From the NCBI GenBank assembly GCA_009841635.1, contig VXLJ01000042.1:151930-215929 (forward strand): 64,000 bases of DNA, in the 5' to 3' direction. Shown piece by piece: positions 28,186 to 37,150 of the stretch (position 1 is its first letter; every line of letters begins with the position of its first letter). The position numbers were made by a program, and so were the translations under genes. Origin of the DNA: Gammaproteobacteria bacterium (lineage in GTDB: Bacteria > Pseudomonadota > Gammaproteobacteria > Pseudomonadales > Azotimanducaceae). Under the pieces are notes generated by a model. That model was not told the DNA's origin. It worked only from the letters and a program-made list of their open reading frames with translations, and did not search any database.

Positions 28186-31182
28186 TTAGTCGTACGAAAA
28201 CATGATGTCAGAATAGATGTACCGACCATAGTCGCGATGTGCGTCTGCGAAAAATCCGAAGTAACGATCGGCTAAAGGCGCACGTTCGTCAAAGAGATTT
28301 TTGATGCCAATTCGAACTCGCGTCGGAGTGTCTTGCAGATCGAAGCGATAGTCAAGCCGAACATTCCAGGTCGACATGGCTCCGAGCCAGTATTTCGTGC
28401 CATCGCTAAGGGTGAGCGAATTTTGATACATGTCACCGATGGTGGTCTGGGATAGCGCGCCGCCCCATTGATCCTTGCGCCAGGTGGCCAACAGTGTGCC
28501 TTTGAACTTCGGATTGCCGTTGCGTTCAACCAGGTCGTCGAAGCCTACCACCGGTATATCGCCGGGCAACAAGCCTGAGTTTTTTGCCTCGATCAATGTA
28601 GCCGCGTCGCCACCTGCTTCCTGTTCGAAGGTGTTCATGAACGTCGCAAGATATCGAACGCTTACATCGCCAAAGTCAGTGGCTGCTTCCCAGTACACAC
28701 CCAGATCAAATCCTTTCAATGTCCTGGTGTCAAGGTTGGCATAGCGATCGTCAACGCGAACTGCTTGACCTGCCGGACATATGCCCGCTGCTTCATATAC
28801 CGCTATCTCGTCAGCGTTGGTAATGGGATTGCGGACGACCGCGGGGTTGCCCACCAATGCGTCACAGTTCGAACCACCATGCTGTAGGCGGTAAATGAGA
28901 TCAAGGACCGTGTGATTTGCTTCACCAAATAAGCCAATCGTGTCTTCTTTGACGATGGACCAATAGTCTGTGGTTACCGTCAATGAGTCCATGACATCAA
29001 AAACGAGACCGATCGAGATGTTGTCGGACCGTTCAGGCACTAACTCTTCGCTGCCGCGAGCCGTGCGTTGAGTCGAATTGACGCAGTCCACAATGTCTTG
29101 GCCCGGATCGCCACCCTGATTTGCCGCATAGATGCAAGCGTAGTCCGTACGGGTGTTCTGACGGGCTACGATGCTCTCATTAATCGTTACGAGATTAGGC
29201 ACTCGAAACGATTCTGACCATGATGCCCGCAAGGTAATTGGGTCTGCAATCTGCCACCCCATCGCGAGTTTGCCGACGACTGCGTGATCGACATCCGAAA
29301 AGTTCTCAAAACGCACAGCAGCTTGCGCTTCAACATTGCTCGCTACTGGAATCGCTAACTCGGCAAACAACGAATCGACCCTGCGCGAACCATCGTTATC
29401 CGGGGTCGGACTGCTGTTAACCACGTCAGAAACGAATGGAAATGTATCACCCTCGAAATCCGTGAACACAATCGTGCCATCCAAACGCGGGTCGCGATCG
29501 TCTTTGAACCACTCGCGGCGATGCTCGTACCCTATGAGAGCACCCAACGGACCAGCAGGTAGCGTCATCACCTCTGGATTTGAGAATTTCAGATCCATCA
29601 GCAACAAACCAGCGTCGTTTTCACGATAAACGTCGATCAACGCGCGTTCAATGTTGTTGTCGACGCCTCCTGCAAATGGGTTATAGGCCGCAGGCGTTGG
29701 ATCGCTAAGCGCTTCCGCCATGAGCAAATTTGAAACTCGATTGCCTGTCAAGTCGTAACGTTGGGCAATCGACCACACTGCCGCAGTCTCCCAATCCCAC
29801 TCGCCTCGAACCCCTCGAAGTCCTTGTACAAAGCGGAAAACTGAACCATCGTTACTCACCGAACGCGGCAGCTCGGCGAATCGGTAGTTATCAACGATTA
29901 GCTCTAAGCCTGAGCAAGGCACATCACCTATAACGTTCTCCGGAAGTCGATTTGGTGAATCACAAGGGCCGAACGGGTTGTAGTAGTGATCCGGCGAAAT
30001 GCGTAGCTTGATAGAACTGAAAGAGGCCGATGGATGCCGATTCATATGCGATTCAGACTTGTAATACAAAACTTCAGTAAAACTCTGAGTCGTGTCGGAA
30101 ATGTCGTGATTGATAAAGGCGAAAACATTGTTGCGCATCAACTCTGCAGAGAGATCGCGAAACTCGTTTAAGTTGTATCGATAGGTGCCTTGTCCATCGG
30201 GTGCGCCGCATACAGTTGTGCTAATCGCATAAGCACAGCGTGAGTCGCCTGTTGGATAGGTTTCGAATTCGCCGCTTCTATCCGTCACAGGACCTCGAAT
30301 GTCTAATCCGCTGACACTACGCACAACGTCGAACTGACCATACAGACTGTTCGCGCTCGTATTACGAAAACGTAGATCCCCAGCCCAAGGTGAGTCGTCT
30401 GGCACTCGACTTCGGAAGTCGGCATGTGCCCAGCGATCGCTCTCTGAAGCGCTAATCCGATCCCGACTTTGGGTATCGAACATAAGGCCTACATGCGTTG
30501 CACCGTCGTTGAAATAACGTCCCCATTCAACATTGACCTCATAGGATTGCCGCGAAACATGCTCGTACAACCCACCACGCATTTTGACGCGCAAGCCTTC
30601 GATATCGTTTTTTAAGACCGTATTGACAACGCCAGCTACAGCATCTGCGCCATAGATAGCTGACGCACCGTCCTTAAGCAGCTCGACGCGCTCGATACCA
30701 AAAACGGGTAGCGTGTTTGAGTTAACGGTATTGACTGGGACAAAACTACCGCCTATTTCTTCTGTTTGAAAGCTAGCAGCATTCACCATGCGGCGACCAT
30801 TGAGCAACACTAAGGTGTTACCGGTGCCGAGATTGCGTAGATTGAATGCGCCGATATCACCACGAGCAGAGTTAACGCCACCACTGATGTTTTCTTCCTC
30901 GTTAAAGAAGTTTTGCCCTTGTTCTGGCAGCATCTCCATCAATGCATCACCAGAATCGACGCCCATAGCGTCCACATCGTCGCCATCAATGACCGTTACT
31001 GGCAAAAGCCCTGATACGTCGGCACCGCGTATTTGCGTGCCAGTGACCACGACTTCCTCAATAACTTCTTCTTCAGTTACTTCTTCTTCCTGAGCAAATA
31101 CGGATAAACTCAAAAATGACGCCATAAGCGCACCAGAGAGCACTGACGACAGAATGCTCGTTAGAGTTGATGGCTTGTTCAT
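28186..31182 (-). CDS. TonB-dependent receptor (998 residues)
   Basis: Outer-membrane receptor. The ATG at 31182 has a good ribosome site (AGGGGAAA). The signal peptide ends near SVFAQ (residue 31), then an acidic linker and the TonB-box-like EEVVVTGTQIRG. The plug domain contains LVLLNGRRMV and LLKDGASAIYGADAVAGVVN; the barrel fills the rest and ends in FFADAHRDYGRYIYSDIMFSYD-like aromatic strands, terminal residues MFSYD. The large size resembles receptors for peptides, oligosaccharides or cofactors. It lies 104 bases after the carboxypeptidase-lyase fusion on the same strand, suggesting that both handle the same ligand. The ligand cannot be named from sequence. Confidence 0.94.
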   Translation of the reverse strand: MNKPSTLTSILSSVLSGALMASFLSLSVFAQEEEVTEEEVIEEVVVTGTQIRGADVSGLLPVTVIDGDDVDAMGVDSGDALMEMLPEQGQNFFNEEENISGGVNSARGDIGAFNLRNLGTGNTLVLLNGRRMVNAASFQTEEIGGSFVPVNTVNSNTLPVFGIERVELLKDGASAIYGADAVAGVVNTVLKNDIEGLRVKMRGGLYEHVSRQSYEVNVEWGRYFNDGATHVGLMFDTQSRDRISASESDRWAHADFRSRVPDDSPWAGDLRFRNTSANSLYGQFDVVRSVSGLDIRGPVTDRSGEFETYPTGDSRCAYAISTTVCGAPDGQGTYRYNLNEFRDLSAELMRNNVFAFINHDISDTTQSFTEVLYYKSESHMNRHPSASFSSIKLRISPDHYYNPFGPCDSPNRLPENVIGDVPCSGLELIVDNYRFAELPRSVSNDGSVFRFVQGLRGVRGEWDWETAAVWSIAQRYDLTGNRVSNLLMAEALSDPTPAAYNPFAGGVDNNIERALIDVYRENDAGLLLMDLKFSNPEVMTLPAGPLGALIGYEHRREWFKDDRDPRLDGTIVFTDFEGDTFPFVSDVVNSSPTPDNDGSRRVDSLFAELAIPVASNVEAQAAVRFENFSDVDHAVVGKLAMGWQIADPITLRASWSESFRVPNLVTINESIVARQNTRTDYACIYAANQGGDPGQDIVDCVNSTQRTARGSEELVPERSDNISIGLVFDVMDSLTVTTDYWSIVKEDTIGLFGEANHTVLDLIYRLQHGGSNCDALVGNPAVVRNPITNADEIAVYEAAGICPAGQAVRVDDRYANLDTRTLKGFDLGVYWEAATDFGDVSVRYLATFMNTFEQEAGGDAATLIEAKNSGLLPGDIPVVGFDDLVERNGNPKFKGTLLATWRKDQWGGALSQTTIGDMYQNSLTLSDGTKYWLGAMSTWNVRLDYRFDLQDTPTRVRIGIKNLFDERAPLADRYFGFFADAHRDYGRYIYSDIMFSYD

Positions 31183-31286
31183 TGATTTCCCCTATCGCGC
31201 TTGGTATGACTCTACTTGCGCAGTGAAAAAGTCGGGCACGATAACTACACAAGTTTGAATTATCCAACTTGGTGTCAAAGTTAGCT

Positions 31287-33908
31287 TCAGTCTGACGCGT
31301 GCTTTGCGAGTTCGTTCAAACGCACCTCTAAGCGGTATGCCGCGTCATACATACGAGCTCGTTGGGATTGCAGCCACATTAAGTCACTTGCCAATATTTC
31401 ACGCTGCTTCACGATCGCATCGCCTACAGCGTCGAAGCCGGGTTCACCGGGATCTGAACGAATTGCGACAAAATGGCGCGGGTTAATGGCATGGCGAAGC
31501 GTTAGCACTGGTATTGCCAATGCATCATCTAGCGTCTCTTCATATATCGAGTGGAACTCCGCGTCTGTGAGCTCGTTCAACTGTTTCCCGTCATCACGCG
31601 CTTGTTCAACAAGCCGTTTTGCATAAGCGTGCGCAGACCTGAAAGGTATACCGACCTCTCGATGCAGCAAGTCAGCAATCTCCGTTGAGGTCGAGAAACC
31701 CCGCGCCAATTCCGCCAATGCTCGTTCTTGATCGACGCGAACACTTCGCACAAGCACACCAAATCGTTCATACACGGATGTTGCGTCTGCCAACATGTCC
31801 ACAAGTGGATCGACGGTACGATAGTCATGCATCCCGATGTCCACGTTGTGGTTCAAAAGCTGCTGTTCGAACGCCATAGCCGTTACATGCGCGGCTAATG
31901 TGCGTATGCGGTCAAGCTCACGTGGATTACGCTTTTGCGGCATGATGCTGCTACCGCTGGTCAGGTCTTCAGCTAAATAGATCCAAGGTCGCGGATTGCG
32001 TTGCTGAGCGTGGACGTTCGAAATGAATTTGGTTACGGATGCAATACTTTGGGCGATGACACTCGCGATTTCAAGTTTGTAGTCTGCAGTAGACAAAAAG
32101 TTTGCGTCATAGGAATTCTCGATGGGTCGATCAAAAGCCAGCAAACTCGCCATATGCTCACGATCCAGCGAAAACCCAGACCCAGAGCCTGCAGCAACTC
32201 CGAGCTGACTTTGATTGAGTCGATTGAATGCTGCTTGAATTCTCTCGCTATCGCGGCTCAACGCTGCGTCGAAAGCCGACAACACATGTGCGTAATTCGT
32301 GGGTTGCGATGGCACACCGTGCGTGTAAGCTGGAATGACGACCTCGATGTTCAACTCGGCAGATTCCAACAACGCCTTTCGAGTAGCCAGTAACGCGTCA
32401 TAAAAACCAAGCACGTTTGCTCGCGCGTACATGCGTCGAGCTACACCGTGCAAATCTTGGCGCGATCGACCGATGTGCACGTTAGATGCTTCAGGACCTA
32501 GCTTGTCGATTAAGTGCGCTTCTAACGTGAGATAGTTCTGCCCACCTGGCCATCCTTCTTGTTCTGCTTGTCGCTTAAACGTCAACTGTTCTCGTGCTAT
32601 GTGTGCGCCCAACTTCCGCTCAAGTGCCACATCTTTCACCAAGCTAAGCAATGAAGCACCATTGGCGTCCACCATAAAACAGAACAATTCAGCGCAAGGT
32701 TGCACGTATGGCACTTCGTCGACAAGCTCAAGCGAGCCATAAATCTCTGCTGTAGCGAGGGCGAACTCTTCAGCGGTTTTTACGACCTCGGCAAGGTCCG
32801 ATTCGTCGCCAACTTCATAAGTGATTGAAGGAATCCCATAGGTTTTAAAGAAAAAACCTTTGGCGGTGCCTTGTTCAGTCAAAGGCCTTGGTGCATATTC
32901 AGGTAATTTCGCCACACCACGCTGTTCAACGAAGTCAAGCCACTGCACCGCAAAATTTGGCGGATTCGTGACGTCGTCCGGCATTTGTGTATACAGAACA
33001 TCGCGATTGGTGGAATGAAAGTCCAAATGTAAAACAACCTGCTTGCCGTTGCTGACCACTTCGCTTAGGTAACGCTGCACAGATTGAATTTCAGGTTGGC
33101 TCGCATCGAACCAATCACGGTTCAAATCCTTACCCTGCAGGTTATGTCGCCAATGACCGGCTTGGACGCCATCCGGGTTCAATAGTGGAACGAACAATAT
33201 CGCGTGATGCCTAAAAAAGCGGTCAACGGCTTCGCTGCTTGACTCATCACGTGAGACCTTCATCCTAAGCAGCGCTTCAACGAATGCCATGAATGCGACC
33301 GAACCTGAGACTTCCGGAGGGTGCTGACGACCCAGCAAAACAACGAACCGATCAGCCTCCGGATTTATGATCAATGCTTCAATTGGGCGTTTAGCGACAG
33401 AAAAACCTATTGTCTTTTGTTGTATAAAAGGAAAGTTTGAACGCAAATTGGCGATCCAATCTACATACATACTTTCGTCTAATATTTTCTGTGCCGATAT
33501 ATATCCTTTCGATAATGCCGAAGGTATCGTCATAGTAAGTGTGTAGTCGTCTATTTCTTTTATGTGATTTGCAGAAAGTTCTTTCCATACTTTTTTATCT
33601 TTGCTGAATTTAGGTACATATCGATGCGGCGCTTCATCATATTTCAATATAACTTCGACGTCGGACGAATCAGCATTTAAGCGTTCAAACCTAAACCCAT
33701 ACCAGGGACTCGGATTGATCGGCGTATCTTCCGGCAAAACATCAAGTTCAAATCGATATTCATCTAATACTCGACAAGCGTGGTAATTAGCCGTCGGAAA
33801 GTCCTTGGCTATCACCATTGTGTTCGAATGGCACGTTTCGTTGGCAGCGTGTATCGAAGCGGTCGCTACCGCAGCTAATATGACAACTGACCAAATGCCG
33901 GCACGCAT
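31287..33908 (-). CDS. Secreted fusion: M14 carboxypeptidase plus argininosuccinate-lyase-like enzyme
   Basis: An 873-residue single frame with a Sec signal (residues 1-22). Residues about 45-145 resemble the beta-sandwich before cytosolic-carboxypeptidase-type M14 enzymes (NPSPWYGFRFER). The M14 domain (about 150-395) has zinc ligands His196 and Glu199 in GRQHPPE and His298 in LDFHST, the arginine-bearing DLNRDW, and catalytic Glu365 in TYEVG. Residues about 420-873 are an ArgH/fumarase-superfamily lyase: HIGRSRQDLHG, AYTHGVPSQP with His530, and SGSSIMPQKRNP with Ser653 and Ser654. Compared with the ArgH encoded at 19602-20984, the substrate loop differs (SRQD for SRND). Bases 33400-33680 are unusually AT-rich. 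It is the first gene before a TonB-dependent receptor. Substrate unknown; probably periplasmic. Confidence 0.88.
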   Translation of the reverse strand: MRAGIWSVVILAAVATASIHAANETCHSNTMVIAKDFPTANYHACRVLDEYRFELDVLPEDTPINPSPWYGFRFERLNADSSDVEVILKYDEAPHRYVPKFSKDKKVWKELSANHIKEIDDYTLTMTIPSALSKGYISAQKILDESMYVDWIANLRSNFPFIQQKTIGFSVAKRPIEALIINPEADRFVVLLGRQHPPEVSGSVAFMAFVEALLRMKVSRDESSSEAVDRFFRHHAILFVPLLNPDGVQAGHWRHNLQGKDLNRDWFDASQPEIQSVQRYLSEVVSNGKQVVLHLDFHSTNRDVLYTQMPDDVTNPPNFAVQWLDFVEQRGVAKLPEYAPRPLTEQGTAKGFFFKTYGIPSITYEVGDESDLAEVVKTAEEFALATAEIYGSLELVDEVPYVQPCAELFCFMVDANGASLLSLVKDVALERKLGAHIAREQLTFKRQAEQEGWPGGQNYLTLEAHLIDKLGPEASNVHIGRSRQDLHGVARRMYARANVLGFYDALLATRKALLESAELNIEVVIPAYTHGVPSQPTNYAHVLSAFDAALSRDSERIQAAFNRLNQSQLGVAAGSGSGFSLDREHMASLLAFDRPIENSYDANFLSTADYKLEIASVIAQSIASVTKFISNVHAQQRNPRPWIYLAEDLTSGSSIMPQKRNPRELDRIRTLAAHVTAMAFEQQLLNHNVDIGMHDYRTVDPLVDMLADATSVYERFGVLVRSVRVDQERALAELARGFSTSTEIADLLHREVGIPFRSAHAYAKRLVEQARDDGKQLNELTDAEFHSIYEETLDDALAIPVLTLRHAINPRHFVAIRSDPGEPGFDAVGDAIVKQREILASDLMWLQSQRARMYDAAYRLEVRLNELAKHASD

Positions 33909-34005
33909 ACCCTTCGCAAACCCTGAAATAAACGCTCAATTTTGCATGTAAGAACCTCGGGTTCACTACGTATGATTCCGCCTCTCGTTTGCGAATCTGC
34001 TTAAT

Positions 34006-34617
34006 TTGTCGGAGCATTCTCTTGCCGCCATATCGGAACGGCTAATCGAGCATAAACCTGACCTCATACGGCCAACACAGCGCACAAGGCAAGCAGCGGT
34101 AGCTGTCGTGCTACACGAATGCGCACAACCCGAGGTGCTGTTCATCAAGCGCGCCACCGTGGCAGGCGATCCTTGGTCGGGCCATATGGCGTTTCCTGGC
34201 GGTCATAAGGACGATACTGACGACAATCTCGTTGAAGCAGCAATGCGTGAAACAAAAGAAGAAATCGGCTTGGATCTGACCAATTCACGCTTCATTAGCG
34301 CACTATCGCACCAACGCGCTGCACCTCGTGGCAAAACCGTCGATATGCTCGTCGCACCGTATGTGTTCGCGATCGATTCCATCCCAAATTTAGATCTAAA
34401 TCATGAAGTCGATGAAGTCGTGTGGGGTTCCTTCAATGCCATGTATAGCGGCGCAAACCATGACGTGGAATATCGACCTGTCGCCGCGTCTCAAGTCCCC
34501 TTTAATGGCTATCGCTTAGCGCAACAACACTTTGTTTGGGGATTAACTTACCGCGCGCTCCAAACGCTCTTTAAAGCAGTCGATCCCAACTATCAAGTAC
34601 CCGCAGAACCTGCTTAA
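34006..34617 (+). CDS. Nudix hydrolase, NudL/CoA-diphosphatase-like
   Basis: A 203-residue hydrolase of nucleoside-diphosphate-linked substrates. TTG at 34006 is the only sensible start. The region MAFPGGHKDDTDDNLVEAAM followed by RETKEEIGL is a Nudix box with the spacing of E. coli NudL (GGAVDDTD type), which hydrolyses coenzyme A and its derivatives. IKRATVAGDPWSGHMAFPGG is also typical. It is divergent from the carboxypeptidase-lyase fusion and its stop overlaps the convergent NTF2-like gene by four bases. The specific substrate is inferred from family resemblance. Confidence 0.87.
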   Translation: MSEHSLAAISERLIEHKPDLIRPTQRTRQAAVAVVLHECAQPEVLFIKRATVAGDPWSGHMAFPGGHKDDTDDNLVEAAMRETKEEIGLDLTNSRFISALSHQRAAPRGKTVDMLVAPYVFAIDSIPNLDLNHEVDEVVWGSFNAMYSGANHDVEYRPVAASQVPFNGYRLAQQHFVWGLTYRALQTLFKAVDPNYQVPAEPA

Positions 34618-35081
34618 CCAGCGGCTTCGGCTTCTCGAAGTACAGCTGCTTTTTTACTGAGATGCTTCTTGATTCGCACCGCGTCAAAATCCAATTGCGC
34701 CAATGCCATGCCCGTATTGAACTGCTCCTCGTAGCGACCAATTAGGTCATGGCTAAACGTGAAGTGCCCTATGCCGTCAAACACCACTTGCTTGCCGTTG
34801 GCCTCCGGCAAGACGGAGTTGTAACTAAATAGGTACGTCACATACCCTTGATCGTTTGTGAGCGCATGGTTGGACATACGCCAACGAAAGTCCTTTGCAT
34901 GCCCCCAAAAGTGATCTTTCAGCATCATTGCGATAGCTTCGCGACCAACAAATGCCCCATAAAAACCGTCCACGTACACACCGTCTGGCATAAACAATGC
35001 AGCGAGCGCTTCACCATCATTCGCTTCGACGGCTCGCGTGAAACTTAACGTCACCGCATGAAATTGCTCTAAGTTCTTCAC
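34614..35081 (-). CDS. NTF2-like / SnoaL-type small protein
   Basis: A 155-residue soluble protein, with a GTG start at 35081. The opening VTLSFTRAVEANDGEALAAL, then FMPDGVYVDGFYG and FVGREAIAMML, match the cone-shaped NTF2/SnoaL fold that many enzymes and binding proteins share. The family gives no reaction on its own. It ends overlapping the Nudix gene tail-to-tail. A link to either neighbour is not evident. Confidence 0.75.
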   Translation of the reverse strand: MKNLEQFHAVTLSFTRAVEANDGEALAALFMPDGVYVDGFYGAFVGREAIAMMLKDHFWGHAKDFRWRMSNHALTNDQGYVTYLFSYNSVLPEANGKQVVFDGIGHFTFSHDLIGRYEEQFNTGMALAQLDFDAVRIKKHLSKKAAVLREAEAAG

Positions 35082-35170
35082 GTTTAATCCAAGTTCCTGC
35101 AGCTACATTTTTCAGCTTAAGCATTGCCATTACCACCGATCTATTGTGATCTTCGATCGGCCTTAACCGA

Positions 35171-36496
35171 TTGAACCTCATCAGTCGTTATCCTGCGCTT
35201 AGAGAACGTGCGTATGCGCTGTTCTTTGTAGGCTCGTTAGCCGCGGTAGGCGCGACGCAGTTATTGACGTTTGGCCAGCTATGGCTTGTCTATGAATTGA
35301 CTGAATCTGCACTCATGCTGGGTTGGCTTGGCGCGGCGATGTCGCTGCCAAATCTCGCCGTCACCTTGCTCGGCGGTGTGATCGCCGATCGCTACGACAA
35401 ACGCACGATCCTGCAAGTGACTTCCAGCGGGAACATGTTGCTGAGCGGTATATTGGTGGTGCTCGTTTTGAGTGGGGATATCGCCGTTTGGCACATACTT
35501 CTAATCGCTGGCATATCGTCATTGCTCAACGGTTTCGACTGGCCGACACGGGTAGCCATTTTTCCGCAATTGGTCGAGCGCGCTGCCTTACCAAGTGCTG
35601 TCGCGCTCCACTCGTTCATCTGGCAACTCATGCGCATGACCATTCCCGCCCTCACAGGTTTCCTGCTGTTCGCCGCAGGCGTTGGCGTTGTATTTGCGGC
35701 AGCAGGTATCGGCTATCTCATGATGTGCGTGACCTTGCTGTATTTACCGCTTCGTCCCGCCCTTAGCGCAAGCAGCTCGGTTGGCGCAGGTGCGCAAATT
35801 CTCGAAGGCATCGGCTTCATTCTGCGCAATGACATCTTTAAGTACCTGCTCTTACTAACGTTTGTAGGCATGTTTTTTGTGAACTCGCACACCCAGCTCA
35901 TGCCAATGTTTGCGAGCTTGAATCTAACTGATGAAGTTGGACTTGGCTTTCTGTTGGCCGCAGGTGGGGTTGGATCGATCGTAGGCACATTGGTGATCGG
36001 CGGCATGCGCCAAGACGGCGATTTGACCTACGCCATGTTGCTTAGTGGCGTGCTCGCTGGCGTGGCGACCGTTGGCTTTACGGTCGCGTCGATGTTTGCT
36101 TGGTTTTACGTCGCATTAGCGTTGCAGTTTTTCGCAGCATGCGTTGGGTCGATGTTTCTTATCACCTCCATGACCGCCATGCAGCTATGCGTACCGGACG
36201 AATTGCGCGGACGGGTCATGGGTATTCACACGATGTGCTACAGCTTGCTACCACTCGGCGGCTTGTTCCTCGGCGGCGTCACCGACTTGACGAACATATT
36301 CATAGCAGTGCTAGTCGGCGCTAGCGTCTATATCGTTCTGCTAGTTGGATCGCTAACGCTTAAATCCAGCTTAAGGCATTTGCGCTATGCGACGCTGCAA
36401 CAAATTCCTCGGTCTGTAGACCTCTCTATCGATCAATCAGCCGCAACCAGCGCTTCAATATCGCACGAAACGCCAGTGCCGCCTAGGCCACAATAG
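35171..36496 (+). CDS. MFS transporter (EntS-like exporter family)
   Basis: A 441-residue inner-membrane protein with about twelve hydrophobic segments, for example [20 protein letters not shown] and the pair [18 protein letters not shown]. The loop [14 protein letters not shown] is the MFS signature between helices 2 and 3. The arrangement ([18 protein letters not shown]) resembles the MFS_3 group that includes the enterobactin exporter EntS and macrolide exporters. The start is TTG at 35171; a start further downstream is possible. The cytoplasmic tail ([16 protein letters not shown]) is encoded opposite the end of msrA, a 64-base convergent overlap. Substrate unknown; no siderophore genes are nearby. 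Confidence 0.88.
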   Translation: MNLISRYPALRERAYALFFVGSLAAVGATQLLTFGQLWLVYELTESALMLGWLGAAMSLPNLAVTLLGGVIADRYDKRTILQVTSSGNMLLSGILVVLVLSGDIAVWHILLIAGISSLLNGFDWPTRVAIFPQLVERAALPSAVALHSFIWQLMRMTIPALTGFLLFAAGVGVVFAAAGIGYLMMCVTLLYLPLRPALSASSSVGAGAQILEGIGFILRNDIFKYLLLLTFVGMFFVNSHTQLMPMFASLNLTDEVGLGFLLAAGGVGSIVGTLVIGGMRQDGDLTYAMLLSGVLAGVATVGFTVASMFAWFYVALALQFFAACVGSMFLITSMTAMQLCVPDELRGRVMGIHTMCYSLLPLGGLFLGGVTDLTNIFIAVLVGASVYIVLLVGSLTLKSSLRHLRYATLQQIPRSVDLSIDQSAATSASISHETPVPPRPQ

Positions 36497-37086
36497 CCGT
36501 TCGGCACTTTCGCGAGGTATTGCTGGTGATAGTGTTCAGCGTAATAAAACGGACCCGCGTCATGTATTTCGGTTGTAATTCCACTGTAACCAGCATCCAT
36601 TAGCTTTTTCTCGTAGCGAGCTTTGGACAGTTCGGCAAGTTCCCGTTGTTCGTCAGAATGGACATAAATAGCGGACCGATATTGCGTACCAATGTCATTA
36701 CCTTGGCGCATACCCTGGGTTGGATCATGGCTTTCCCAGAATGCACGCAGCATGTCTTCAAACGAAACAAGCTTCGGATCGTATACCGCTAAAACCACCT
36801 CTGCATGACCGGTAGCGCCCGAACACACTTCTTCATAGGTCGGATTAGGCGTAATGCCACCTGCGTAACCAACCGCGGTCGTGAATACGCCGTCCATTTG
36901 CCAGAACACTCGTTCCGCACCCCAAAAGCAGCCAAGCGCACCCACGAAGCGCGCCATGTCAGCTGGAAATGGCTCCTGTAGCGGGTTGCCATTCACAAAA
37001 TGGTTGGTGGGAACTGGCATCGTCGCAGTCCGACCCGGAAGTGCCGTTGCCTCAGTTGGGAGACCAAGTTTCCTAAGCAAATTCAT
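36433..37086 (-). CDS. msrA: Peptide methionine-S-sulfoxide reductase
   Basis: Reduces methionine S-sulfoxide in damaged proteins. The ATG at 37086 is preferred over a TTG at 37119. The active-site [13 protein letters not shown], then [24 protein letters not shown] and FWESHDPT are all standard. The resolving cysteines are in the C-terminal NGYCGLGG and GVSC. The N-terminal extension of about 45 residues before the domain has no clear signal peptide, as in E. coli MsrA. Convergent with the MFS gene, overlapping by 64 bases. About 217 residues. Confidence 0.96.
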   Translation of the reverse strand: MNLLRKLGLPTEATALPGRTATMPVPTNHFVNGNPLQEPFPADMARFVGALGCFWGAERVFWQMDGVFTTAVGYAGGITPNPTYEEVCSGATGHAEVVLAVYDPKLVSFEDMLRAFWESHDPTQGMRQGNDIGTQYRSAIYVHSDEQRELAELSKARYEKKLMDAGYSGITTEIHDAGPFYYAEHYHQQYLAKVPNGYCGLGGTGVSCDIEALVAAD

Positions 37087-37150
37087 CAAAAAACCAATAA
37101 TGCGGCGGCCAAAGCTCAACCTATAATTTTAGGCGCGAACAGATATTTTC

